Made by a program: the position numbers and the translations under genes. 64,000 nucleotides of DNA from JAPULR01 sp963665075 (GTDB lineage: Bacteria > Chloroflexota > Dehalococcoidia > Lucifugimonadales > GCA-2712585): positions 1,550,001 to 1,614,000 of the forward strand of contig OY762063.1 of the NCBI GenBank assembly GCA_963665075.1, given 5' to 3'. The notes beneath the pieces were generated by a model that did no database searches, was not told the origin of the DNA, and saw nothing but the letters and a program-made list of their open reading frames with translations. The first letter of the stretch is position 1. Every line of letters begins with the position of its first letter. This document shows, in pieces, positions 24,481-32,067 of this stretch.

Positions 24481-25080
24481 CTATCTTGAAGATACTTGTT
24501 CCCGCAGCAACTCACTAATAAGGTTGGTTAAGGGAGTCAAATCTCCGTAATCGCCCCGACGCAACGCGTCATAATATCTTTGCCGCACATCAAGGACCTT
24601 AAGCAACTCAGGCAGGATGGTCTTGCCGGACAGTACCGTCTGATTCTTCACACAGATGATATAGTAGCAAATAGCTCTCGCCGTTCGTCCATTTCCATTC
24701 ACGAAAGGATGTATATTCGTGATTCTCCAGAGGGCATAGGCAGCCAGTTGCAGATGATTGGAGTCGTTCCAATTCAGATTGACCAGATTTACGAAGTCGT
24801 CCATCAATGGCTCAACCCGATAGTGAGGGGGAGGCTGATAGTCGCCAACTACCACCCCATGAGAACGGTATTCCCCCGCCTCATGATGCAAAGCGGCTAT
24901 GGCATGGAAATTGATGGCCTTGATGAGAGACTGCGAGAATAGCGGGCGCCCAATCTCTATAGAGGTCTCTATCAGTGTAAACAGGAAATCGTAGTATCGA
25001 AAGCCGTTTGACGTTTCTACCTTCTGGTAGTGTTCATCGTCCTCGTTTTCACCCACTAATCCGAATAAATCCACAACCAC
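24481..25080 (-). CDS. Fic-domain protein (AMP-transferase family)
   Basis: A 199-residue Fic protein from GTG 25080, two bases after the upstream gene's stop. The catalytic loop H-P-F-V-N-G-N-G-R-T-A-R has the His, the G-N-G phosphate loop and the final Arg; the usual acidic Mg ligand after H-P-F-x is Asn, so activity may be altered. Fic proteins transfer AMP or other phosphoryl groups to target proteins. The small upstream gene is probably its partner or antitoxin. No inhibitory [S/T]xxxE[G/N] helix is obvious. Confidence 0.8.
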   Translation of the reverse strand: MVVDLFGLVGENEDDEHYQKVETSNGFRYYDFLFTLIETSIEIGRPLFSQSLIKAINFHAIAALHHEAGEYRSHGVVVGDYQPPPHYRVEPLMDDFVNLVNLNWNDSNHLQLAAYALWRITNIHPFVNGNGRTARAICYYIICVKNQTVLSGKTILPELLKVLDVRQRYYDALRRGDYGDLTPLTNLISELLREQVSSR

Positions 25081-25082
25081 AC

Positions 25083-25349
25083 TTACCCGTAGATCCGCCT
25101 AGCCAATTCCTCGATTTTCTCCCTGGACATCTTGTTCCTGCTGCTCATCATACCCACTGCAAAAGACACCCTCTGGGCCCGAATGTCTTCCACCGTAAGC
25201 GGCTTCTTGGAGGCTTCGCGTATCAATTCGTCCAATTCGCCGTCCGGCTCTCCGGATAGGTCATCGCTGGTATAGACCCAAGTCCTCGCTACCGCCTCGA
25301 CATTCGGGGGTTTCTCATCAATTGGCTTCGTCAGAATATATCTATTCAC
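25083..25349 (-). CDS. Small hypothetical protein paired with Fic
   Basis: An 88-residue protein if GTG 25349 is used, 7 bases after GGAGGAG; longer in-frame starts lack a ribosome site. It is charged, with a C-terminal helix S-R-E-K-I-E-E-L-A-R-R. No family is recognised. It is followed after 2 bases by the Fic gene, so the two are translated together and it may be the Fic antitoxin or chaperone. That role is inferred from position only. Confidence 0.55.
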   Translation of the reverse strand: MNRYILTKPIDEKPPNVEAVARTWVYTSDDLSGEPDGELDELIREASKKPLTVEDIRAQRVSFAVGMMSSRNKMSREKIEELARRIYG

Positions 25350-25546
25350 AATCCAACTCCTCCGCACAATGTCCTCATTTTCAACTCGCACCGGGGGCGC
25401 TGTCAAGAAGAATGGCGGCAGATACCGGTGCCATCGGTTCCTGACGGCCTGCATCCAAATCAGAAGCTTCCACCCTCCGCAGGTTGACAACCCCAATGCC
25501 TTCACCCTTATAATGCCGCTATTCTACCAATTCTGGAGGATTCATA

Positions 25547-26461
25547 ATGGCAGACGAGATTATTGCCTATTTCAACGGCGAATGGATTCCCAAGAGCGAG
25601 TGCAAGATTACTATGGACAACAGGGGCTTCCGCCTCGGCGACGCGGTGTTCGAGGTGGACCGCACCTACGGCGGCAAGTTCTACAACACGGACGACCACA
25701 TGGACAGGCTGTTCCGCTCCCTCAAGTACACCCGCATCGACCCAGGCGTCTCCCGGGAGGAGATGATTGGGATTACCAACGAGGCGGTGGCGCGCAACTG
25801 GCACCTGGTGCCGGAGGGCGGCGACATGAACGTGCGCCAGATGGTCACCCGCGGGGAGGGTTTTTCGGTCAGCGACGACGCCCCCGCAACCGTGTTCGTA
25901 GCCGCATACCCGATGGACTTCAACCGCTACGCCCACCTGTACGACGATGGGGCGCACGTGGTCTTCTCCCGCACCCGCTCCTACCATCCCGACTCCCTTG
26001 ACCCCAAGGTCAAGCACGTTAGCCGGATGAACTTCGTGCTGGCGGAGCTGGAAGCCCACGACGTGGACCCGGAGTCGTGGCCCGTCCTGCTGGACCTGGA
26101 CGGCAACATCTCCGAGGGCACGGGCTTCAACTTCTGGATTGTGACCGACGGAAAGCTCCGCACCGCGGGCGACCGCACCCTGCTTCAGGGCGTGTCCCGG
26201 AAGACGCTGCTGAGTCTGGCCGAGGAATTGGACATCGAGGTGGAACTGGACGACATCCAGCTCTACGACGCCTACACCGCCGACGAGGCTTTCGTTTCAG
26301 GCACGAGCCACTGCCTCCTGCCCGTCTCCAAGCTGGACAACCGCCCGCTGGACGGGGACACGCCCGGCCCGGTGGTATCGCGTCTGCTGGCGGCATGGAG
26401 CGAGCGCGTAGGCGTGGACCTGGTCGGTCAGGCGCAGGCGCAAGCCGGCATCGCCAACTAG
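25547..26461 (+). CDS. Class IV PLP aminotransferase (branched-chain or D-amino-acid type)
   Basis: A 304-residue fold-type IV aminotransferase with GGAGG before ATG 25547. It starts A-Y-F-N-G-E-W-I-P, continues R-G-F-R-L-G-D-A-V-F-E, carries the PLP lysine in D-P-K-V-K-H-V-S-R-M-N, and then G-N-I-S-E-G-T-G-F-N-F-W and A-F-V-S-G-T-S. It would transfer amino groups between an amino acid and a 2-oxoacid using PLP. Sequence alone does not decide between L-branched-chain, D-Ala or (R)-amine specificity, and no ilv or dat neighbours help. Confidence 0.85.
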   Translation: MADEIIAYFNGEWIPKSECKITMDNRGFRLGDAVFEVDRTYGGKFYNTDDHMDRLFRSLKYTRIDPGVSREEMIGITNEAVARNWHLVPEGGDMNVRQMVTRGEGFSVSDDAPATVFVAAYPMDFNRYAHLYDDGAHVVFSRTRSYHPDSLDPKVKHVSRMNFVLAELEAHDVDPESWPVLLDLDGNISEGTGFNFWIVTDGKLRTAGDRTLLQGVSRKTLLSLAEELDIEVELDDIQLYDAYTADEAFVSGTSHCLLPVSKLDNRPLDGDTPGPVVSRLLAAWSERVGVDLVGQAQAQAGIAN

Positions 26462-26490
26462 CTCCAACCTGGAACTGTAAAGACACTTGA

Positions 26491-26518
26491 CGTCCGGGCC
26501 GAAGCCTCGGCCCGGACG
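26491..26518 (+). terminator. Strong hairpin after the aminotransferase
   Basis: CGTCCGGGCCGA (26491-26502), loop AGCC, TCGGCCCGGACG (26507-26518): a perfect 12-bp stem without a T-run. Confidence 0.65.
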
Positions 26519-26557
26519 TATGCCAATGCCACAAAAGAAAGAATAGGGGGATTCTTC

Positions 26558-27484
26558 ATGCGAAAAATGACGCTTGGCAGAACGGGATACGAGGTGACGC
26601 AGCTTGGCTACGGCGCCCTTGAGGTGCGCGGCACCAGCAGCGACGATGAACGTGGTCGGATGCCGAACGAAGACCGAGCGGACCAGATTCTGAACGCGGT
26701 GCTGGATTCGGGCATCAACTTCATCGACACCGCCTGGTGCTACGGGCGGAGCGAGGAGATGATGGGCAAGTACATCGGCAATCGTCGGGACGATTACGTT
26801 CTCGCCGCCAAGACAGGCCACGGGCGTTGCAGCGCCGACAACTTCGCCAGCTACAACCGCAAGGACATGCTGGAATGTCTGGAGGAGAGCCTTCGCAACC
26901 TGGGCACGGACCACCTGGACATTGTGCAGTTGCACAATCCCACGGCAGAGGACGTGGAAGAGACGGGCGCCATCGAGACGTTGCAAGAAATCAAGGCCCG
27001 CGGGCTGACGAAGTTCATCGGCGTCTCCAGTGTGCTGCCCCACTTGGAGAAGCACCTGGCTACGGGCGTCTACGACGTGTTCCAGATTCCCTATTCGGCG
27101 CTGGAGCCGGACCACCACGACATCATCACGAAGATATCCGAGGCCGGCGGCGGGACTATCATTCGCGGCGGCGTAGCCAAGGGCGAGCCGGGCGCCGGCG
27201 TCGGCGCGGAGGGCCGCGTCCACAGCACGGGCGGCAAGCGTTGGGACGCCTTCGAGGAGGCCAATCTGGACGAGCTTCGGGAGGAAGGGGAGTCTCGCAC
27301 CGCCTTCCTGCTGAGATTCACGATGTCGCATCCCCACGCGCACACCATCATCGTCGGCACGCAGAACCCGGCGCATCTGAGCGAGAATGTGGCAGTGGCG
27401 GCCAAGGGGCCGCTAGCCGATGACGTGTACGCGGAGGCGAAGAAGCGGCTGGCGACCATCGGGTTGGTGCACGGCAGCGAGTAG
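26558..27484 (+). CDS. Aldo/keto reductase
   Basis: A 308-residue AKR-fold protein. The catalytic tetrad elements are visible: D-T-A-W-C-Y-G-R-S-E (Asp and Tyr), A-A-K-T-G-H (Lys) and Q-L-H-N-P (His). The C-terminal T-I-I-V-G-T-Q-N-P-A-H-L-S-E-N matches the NADP-binding end. It probably reduces an aldehyde, ketone or sugar using NADPH. It stands alone, with a hairpin between it and the aminotransferase. Confidence 0.88.
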   Translation: MRKMTLGRTGYEVTQLGYGALEVRGTSSDDERGRMPNEDRADQILNAVLDSGINFIDTAWCYGRSEEMMGKYIGNRRDDYVLAAKTGHGRCSADNFASYNRKDMLECLEESLRNLGTDHLDIVQLHNPTAEDVEETGAIETLQEIKARGLTKFIGVSSVLPHLEKHLATGVYDVFQIPYSALEPDHHDIITKISEAGGGTIIRGGVAKGEPGAGVGAEGRVHSTGGKRWDAFEEANLDELREEGESRTAFLLRFTMSHPHAHTIIVGTQNPAHLSENVAVAAKGPLADDVYAEAKKRLATIGLVHGSE

Positions 27485-27520
27485 TCAACCCTTTGCGTAA
27501 AGGTGAATCGAAGCGATTGT

Positions 27521-27742
27521 ATGACTCGGATAACCGCGCAAGTGTCGGACGAACTGGCTGAAGCCCTTGACGCGGCGTCCGTGCGCTTGAAACGCAGCAA
27601 GGCTTTTCTAATCCGTCAAGCCCTGGAGTGCTACTTGGAAGATCTGGACGACCTCGCCGTGGCGACGGAACGCCTACGAGACCCGTCGGATCCCGCTCTG
27701 GAATGGGATGAGGTCAGGCGCGAGCTTCTATCGCTGAATTGA
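27521..27742 (+). CDS. Orphan ribbon-helix-helix antitoxin-like protein
   Basis: A 73-residue protein from ATG 27521 (an upstream in-frame start at 27503 is less likely). T-R-I-T-A-Q-V-S-D-E-L is the DNA-binding strand and K-R-S-K-A-F-L-I-R-Q-A-L-E-C-Y-L the second helix of CopG/RelB-like antitoxins. No toxin gene follows; 26 bases downstream a small transposable element begins. The partner may have been lost, or the protein may act as a lone regulator. Confidence 0.65.
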   Translation: MTRITAQVSDELAEALDAASVRLKRSKAFLIRQALECYLEDLDDLAVATERLRDPSDPALEWDEVRRELLSLN

Positions 27743-27768
27743 GCAAAGTGTCCCTTCTACCCGATAGG

Positions 27769-27897
27769 AGACCTTTGCATAACCCTAATCCTTTCTCCCG
27801 CGAAAGCGTGAGTCCACCCTCCACCACCCCTGGATTCCCGTTTTCACGGGAATAAGGGAGATACGATGCGGGATGCTCGATGGTTATGCAAAGGTCT
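27769..27897. mobile_element. MITE-like element, copy 1 (complete)
   Basis: A 129-bp non-coding element with perfect 16-bp terminal inverted repeats: AGACCTTTGCATAACC at 27769-27784 and its reverse complement at 27882-27897. The centre contains a GGATTCCCG...CGGGAAT palindrome. No clear target duplication flanks this copy. Ends are shared with copies at 43500, 52930 and 56646. Confidence 0.75.
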
Positions 27898-27903
27898 GCT
27901 GCC

Positions 27904-28470
27904 CTAGGCGCGGGGGGTTAGTTCCGAGACGTCAACTCCGGTAAGAACAGCCACTACGGGGTCGGCCAACTGGCCGGCCCTTTCCTTTACGCCGTCGCGG
28001 TCGAGGGTGCCAACCGGGTGATGGGTGTAGATTACCGGGAAGTTGGGCGCGCCCCAAGTTTCCGCCATCCCCTTCGCCGTGACCTCAAACCGGTCGGTGC
28101 AGATTACCGCCGCGGGGACGCCTGCCTTCTCAACGTGAATTCCGTCGTGCACACTGCACGCGCTGCAGGAACCTCAATCACCCACCGCGACAATTGCGCC
28201 GTCGCACTCCTTCGCCAGCTGCTCCACCACCTGCGGGTCGGCGGGCTTGGAGGCGGAGGGCTTGCGGTGGTACATGGCCACGGAAGTCTCAAACCGGTCT
28301 TCCAGGATGGACGCCAGGTCTTCGAGAAGCTCCTTGGCGTTGGTCTTGCTGTCGTCGATCAGGCCGATGCGCTTGCCGCGAATGTCCAGAAGTCTGGGCG
28401 CGACGCTGAAGCTCGCCACCAGCGGTTGAGTCGTAGGGTCTACCAGTTCGTATGCGCCGTTCTTGGTCAT
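27904..28470 (-). CDS. UGSC-family selenoprotein (TGA read as selenocysteine)
   Basis: The frame from ATG 28470 (AAGGAG upstream) runs 98 codons to an in-frame TGA at 28176-28174 and continues open for 89 more codons to TAG. The codons after TGA give G-S-C-S-A-C, so reading TGA as Sec yields the U-G-S-C motif of the UGSC (seleno)protein family, a UxxC redox motif. A stem-loop GTGCA-GTG-TGCAC lies about 15-28 nt after the TGA, with outer TTCC/GGAA pairing, at the right distance for a bacterial SECIS. Total 188 residues, Sec at 99. The start overlaps the upstream gene's stop by 4 bases. A redox role is inferred; the substrate is unknown. Confidence 0.82.
28147..28176 (-). promoter_or_regulatory. 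Putative bacterial SECIS element with Sec TGA
   Basis: TGA at 28176-28174, then an upper stem GTGCA (28159-28155) and TGCAC (28151-28147) with apical loop GTG. The loop begins about 20 nt after the TGA and starts with G, as in bacterial SECIS consensus models. A lower TTCC/GGAA pairing can extend it. Confidence 0.6.
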
Positions 28471-29600
28471 GTCGTGCTCCTTTTGGTGGTTTCGGGTATC
28501 GTTGACGGGCGATTCAGGCAATCGGGGCTAGGGCGGGGCCACTGGACGCGGCGGGTGACGGAGGTGGAGGAGACCTTCGGCCCCCAGCTGGGGATGACGG
28601 CCATGTGGGATGACTCCGCTCCGCCGGCGAACACAATCATTATATCGTCCGGGGAGAGGATAAGCTGTAGATATTCGTCCTCGTCGCCGTCGGATATTTC
28701 GCCTTCCAGCGCGCCTCCCCGCTTCAGGTCGGCCATCGACCGCTTCAGACGGGGATGGAGGTATCGACGAATGTCGTCCTTCGTCCAGTCCTCCCAAACG
28801 TCGCTGGTGCCTGCAAAGACGACCGCCACCTCCCCCTGACGCAGCACCTCCGAGGTGTCGCCAACGGAGCCGACGGACGCCATAGAGGTGCCCAGGTTGG
28901 AAATCGTGTCGGCGGTGGAGTAGAGCATGGTCTCCGGCGTGTTGCTGGCGCGCACCTGTCGCGGCCCCTCGCAGGCGAAGACGGTGACGGCGCTGTCCTC
29001 CCGCTTGAACCCGCGCTCCACGTGATGAGGCGTCCAATGAGTCCCCCCCTCGTTTTCGGCGATGCAGTAGCTGAACTTGCCCGGATGCCCCAGGATGGTG
29101 CGGTCGAAGAGGCCCGGAATGGCGGCGCAAGTGTTCATCAGGATGAGTCGGACGGCCCGCCCAATGGTGGAGTTGGCGCGGTTTCCGGGGCCGAAGAGGT
29201 TGTTGCGGCTGTTGACGCCGAGGGCGGGAACCACGGGGCCGTTGACGATGACGAGGATGCCGGCGCCGCCCAGGCTGGACGATGGGCCGATGAGGTTGAA
29301 GGCGGGATCCAGCATGGCTTCGGCGGTGCCAAGGACGACAGGGAAGTATTCGGGCTTGCAGCCGGCCATGACGGCGTTGGCGGCGACTTTGCCGACGGTT
29401 ACTTCGCGGCGGCGTTCGGGGAGTTCTCCGATGACTTCGTCGGCGGGGCGATTGCCGACGGCGAGGAATTCTTCGACGCGCTCTATAGTTGGGGGCACGA
29501 CGGGGAGTCCGTCGGTCCAACCGAGGGCGTAGCACTGCTCGACGGCCTCGACGGGGTCGTTCCATTGAGCCTGGACAAGAGAACCTAAGCCTGAGGTCAT
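28467..29600 (-). CDS. Conserved protein of the UGSC operon (DGLPVVPPT-type)
   Basis: A 377-residue protein with no name I can support. Near the N-terminus it has L-G-W-T-D-G-L-P-V-V-P-P-T and then A-N-A-V-M-A-G-C-K-P-E-Y-F-P-V-V. Conserved-looking cysteines occur in A-G-C, N-T-C, S-Y-C-I-A-E-N-E and F-A-C-E-G. The last 25 or so residues look like low-quality extension. No signal peptide is evident. It overlaps the selenoprotein start by 4 bases and follows the GlcG-like gene by 30 bases, so the three should be co-expressed and probably act together. Confidence 0.7.
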   Translation of the reverse strand: MTSGLGSLVQAQWNDPVEAVEQCYALGWTDGLPVVPPTIERVEEFLAVGNRPADEVIGELPERRREVTVGKVAANAVMAGCKPEYFPVVLGTAEAMLDPAFNLIGPSSSLGGAGILVIVNGPVVPALGVNSRNNLFGPGNRANSTIGRAVRLILMNTCAAIPGLFDRTILGHPGKFSYCIAENEGGTHWTPHHVERGFKREDSAVTVFACEGPRQVRASNTPETMLYSTADTISNLGTSMASVGSVGDTSEVLRQGEVAVVFAGTSDVWEDWTKDDIRRYLHPRLKRSMADLKRGGALEGEISDGDEDEYLQLILSPDDIMIVFAGGAESSHMAVIPSWGPKVSSTSVTRRVQWPRPSPDCLNRPSTIPETTKRSTT

Positions 29601-29630
29601 TCCTTTTCCCCTTGCAGAATGTTCATACTT

Positions 29631-30038
29631 CTACTCCCCAACGGCGGCTGCGCCGGCGCCGGAGATTTCCTCGTCTTCCTCGCCCGACCCGCCGGCGGTG
29701 CCGACGGCGCCGACGAGAACGCCGTCCTTGAATACGGGCATGGCCCCCTGCTGCGGCATGAACCGTCCATGAAACATCTGCTGGAGGCCGTGGGCGACGG
29801 GACGACCCGAACGCTCCAGAAGCTCGCCGCTGGGAACGCCTTCGTAGGCGACGGTTGCGACGGCCTTGCCGCGACTGCTTTCCGTCCACCACCAGATGGC
29901 GTTGTCCATCCTGGCGGCGGCAACCAGGTCGCCCCGCGCGTCCACCACGGACACAGCGACGGTGAGGTTGAGGCTGCGGGCCTTGTCGAAGGCGGCTTCC
30001 AGGATGTTCATGCCGTCCTGGAGGGTAATGGCGGGCAT
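29631..30038 (-). CDS. GlcG/HbpS-like heme-binding family protein (DUF336)
   Basis: A 135-residue protein with AAGGAG before ATG 30038. A-V-S-V-V-D-A-R-G-D-L-V-A-A-A-R-M-D and the later G-V-L-V-G-A-V-G-T-A-G-G are the typical GlcG fold signatures. Family members bind heme or corrinoid cofactors, or act as accessory proteins in catabolic operons. Here it is the first gene of the operon ending in the UGSC selenoprotein. Actual ligand unknown. Confidence 0.8.
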   Translation of the reverse strand: MPAITLQDGMNILEAAFDKARSLNLTVAVSVVDARGDLVAAARMDNAIWWWTESSRGKAVATVAYEGVPSGELLERSGRPVAHGLQQMFHGRFMPQQGAMPVFKDGVLVGAVGTAGGSGEEDEEISGAGAAAVGE

Positions 30039-30166
30039 AGGGCGTCTCCTTGGCTGCGGTCGTGACTGGTAGGGAATGATGTAGGTTCAGGATAGCGGAA
30101 GGGCGGCGGGCGGTCAAACAGGGGTGGAACAGAATCAACCTGTGATGTACTATCCTCACATCCGAC

Positions 30167-30195
30167 TTGACCTACGGCTTACTAAGGGTTAAACT
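30167..30195 (+). promoter_or_regulatory. Promoter of the PRTase-DprA pair
   Basis: TTGACC (30167-30172), 17-bp spacer, TAAACT (30190-30195), giving a leader of roughly 20 bases before ATG 30222. Confidence 0.45.
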
Positions 30196-30221
30196 AGCAT
30201 TAACGTTCTTCTCCAAGTGTA

Positions 30222-31130
30222 ATGCCTGATTGCTCATACATACGCGACTATTCCATCAGACCATCCCATGGATCGTGGGAAGTCACGATACAAACCGCTA
30301 CGGGGCTTCATTATGTAACATTTAACGCAATACTCAGCAATACATTTCAAGACGTTCGTCTCATCTCAGCAGTTAAATCTGATAACTATCCATCTTTGCG
30401 GACGACACGATTCTCCATTCCCCAAGAGTCCACAGACGAAAATGCACTTAAAGAATTTCTGCGAATCCTTCAATGGACAGTAACGATTTCCGATGATGCA
30501 GATGAGTCCCACGCCCTCCGTTTTCACAGAATTCCCAATCCGTTGGGCGCAACTACGCGTAGCAAGATGGGTTCCCTAGTCGTTCAAGCCAAGCTATATC
30601 CCCGATCAGGGACTGAGTCCGCCACCTTGGCGATTGCTAACAGGATGAAAAATTGGATTGCGCGACATCCCAGATATAGAAATGCGGACGTAATGGTCCC
30701 CGCGCCTTCAGGCAATCCGAGAGCTACCAATGTTTTACCTGAATTCATCGCAAAGAGGCTTTGCGACTCGTTCAATTCCCAGTTGGTCAAGTGCGAGAAA
30801 ATCAAGTCAACCAAGGAACAGAAAATTCTGACGGAAGAACTCAGAGAATTGCCGCCACCGGAGAGGCTCCCCATACTAAAGGACAACGTAGCGAGTAAAT
30901 TCAGGGTGAACACCGATTTACGCAACAAGACCGTTTTGATCCTTGATGACCTCTACGGGTCCGGAGCAACTCTCCAAGAATTGGGTATGGCCTGCCGTAA
31001 AGCGGGCGCAAGTTGTATTTTAAGCTTAACAGCCACCAAGAACATCACGTTTTCCGATGGGCTCGTCCAAGAAGACTGGAATAAAATTTACGAAATGTAT
31101 CAAAAAGCGAGGCAATTAGATGACGAATAA
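30222..31130 (+). CDS. ComF-like phosphoribosyltransferase-domain protein
   Basis: A 302-residue protein. The C-terminal half has the PRPP-binding loop V-L-I-L-D-D-L-Y-G-S-G-A-T-L, and before it V-M-V-P-A-P-S-G-N-P-R, as in ComFC/amidophosphoribosyltransferase-type domains. The N-terminal ~120 residues are not recognised and no zinc ribbon is seen, unlike competence ComFC. The last 11 bases overlap the following dprA-like gene. Base composition is clearly more A/T-rich than the neighbours, suggesting transfer. Probably works with the DprA-like protein; see findings. Confidence 0.7.
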   Translation: MPDCSYIRDYSIRPSHGSWEVTIQTATGLHYVTFNAILSNTFQDVRLISAVKSDNYPSLRTTRFSIPQESTDENALKEFLRILQWTVTISDDADESHALRFHRIPNPLGATTRSKMGSLVVQAKLYPRSGTESATLAIANRMKNWIARHPRYRNADVMVPAPSGNPRATNVLPEFIAKRLCDSFNSQLVKCEKIKSTKEQKILTEELRELPPPERLPILKDNVASKFRVNTDLRNKTVLILDDLYGSGATLQELGMACRKAGASCILSLTATKNITFSDGLVQEDWNKIYEMYQKARQLDDE

Positions 31131-32046
31131 ACACCTCCTCTTCGCCCTTCTCCACCGATTGGTTGACCTTCGCTCCCTGAGAGCCTCTGCAAGGACCCTC
31201 AGCAATGTAGACGACTTGGATATTCAAGACGTAGTCACCTTCATAAAGCCACGCCTTTCGCCTAAGGAAATTGCGAGAATAGAGAAGGCCATCTCTCAAC
31301 CCAACGCCCTGGCAGACCTGTGGAGAGAATTGGACGAAGCCGGAGTAGCAGTAATTGCCATGGGCGACAAACTATACCCCCCGTCCCTTTTGGAATTGAA
31401 GTCTCCGCCTCCAATACTCTACGTCAAGGGTGACATCCGCAGCATTCAACTTCCCGGCATAGGCATTTGCGGTTCACGCAAAGCTACGCAAGCAGGATTG
31501 GAGCATGCGGAAACGTTCGGGGAGATAACGGCTTCTGAAAACGTTACGGAGATTAGTGGTTACGCCAGGGGCGTAGATGAAAAAGCACACTTGGGCGCAC
31601 TGCTATCGGGTGGTAGTTCGGTAGCTGTGCTCGCAGAAGGCATCCTGAGATTCCGACACAAGCGGGCCTTCAGAGACATCTCCAACCTAGACAGCCACAT
31701 GGTTGTCATCTCCGAATTCCCTCCTCACAGGCCGTGGACCGTCTACAACGCAATGAAGCGCAACGACACAATCCTCGGATTGTCTAAGGCGCTGGTTGTT
31801 GTAGAAGCCAGCGCGAAAGGCGGCACCCTGGACGCCGGCCTGAAATGCCTGAAGCATGGAAAACCCCTCTTCGTCCTTCAGTATAAGGAAGAGTCTGAAA
31901 TGCCTGCCGGCAACCGGAAGCTGATTGAGTTGGGTGGCGTACCTGTGAGCACCAACAACGAGCTTCGTTCCCTTATCCGTAGTATCGACCCGCAACCCAA
32001 GGTGACCGTTTCGAACAAACCAAAGCAAGCATCCCTAACCATCTAA
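31120..32046 (+). CDS. DprA/Smf-like protein
   Basis: A 308-residue protein with the DprA Rossmann-like domain: Y-P-P-S-L-L-E-L, P-P-I-L-Y-V-K-G-D, I-G-I-C-G-S-R-K-A-T, E-I-S-G-Y-A-R-G-V-D-E-K-A-H and the later E-A-S-A-K-G-G-T-L-D-A-G. Standard DprA loads RecA on single-stranded DNA in transformation. Here it overlaps a PRTase gene by 11 bases and borders restriction-modification genes, so a defence or nucleotide-signal role is possible. The N-terminal region is short and differs from the SAM-like domain of many DprAs. Confidence 0.75.
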   Translation: MTNKHLLFALLHRLVDLRSLRASARTLSNVDDLDIQDVVTFIKPRLSPKEIARIEKAISQPNALADLWRELDEAGVAVIAMGDKLYPPSLLELKSPPPILYVKGDIRSIQLPGIGICGSRKATQAGLEHAETFGEITASENVTEISGYARGVDEKAHLGALLSGGSSVAVLAEGILRFRHKRAFRDISNLDSHMVVISEFPPHRPWTVYNAMKRNDTILGLSKALVVVEASAKGGTLDAGLKCLKHGKPLFVLQYKEESEMPAGNRKLIELGGVPVSTNNELRSLIRSIDPQPKVTVSNKPKQASLTI

Positions 32047-32067
32047 CCACTCATAAGGAGGCCCATC

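Noticed and set aside
28150..28470. Reading the UGSC gene as two separate ORFs or a simple nonsense pseudogene
   Set aside because: The TGA falls exactly at the U of U-G-S-C, frame and character continue, there is a SECIS-like hairpin, and no ribosome site precedes the second part.
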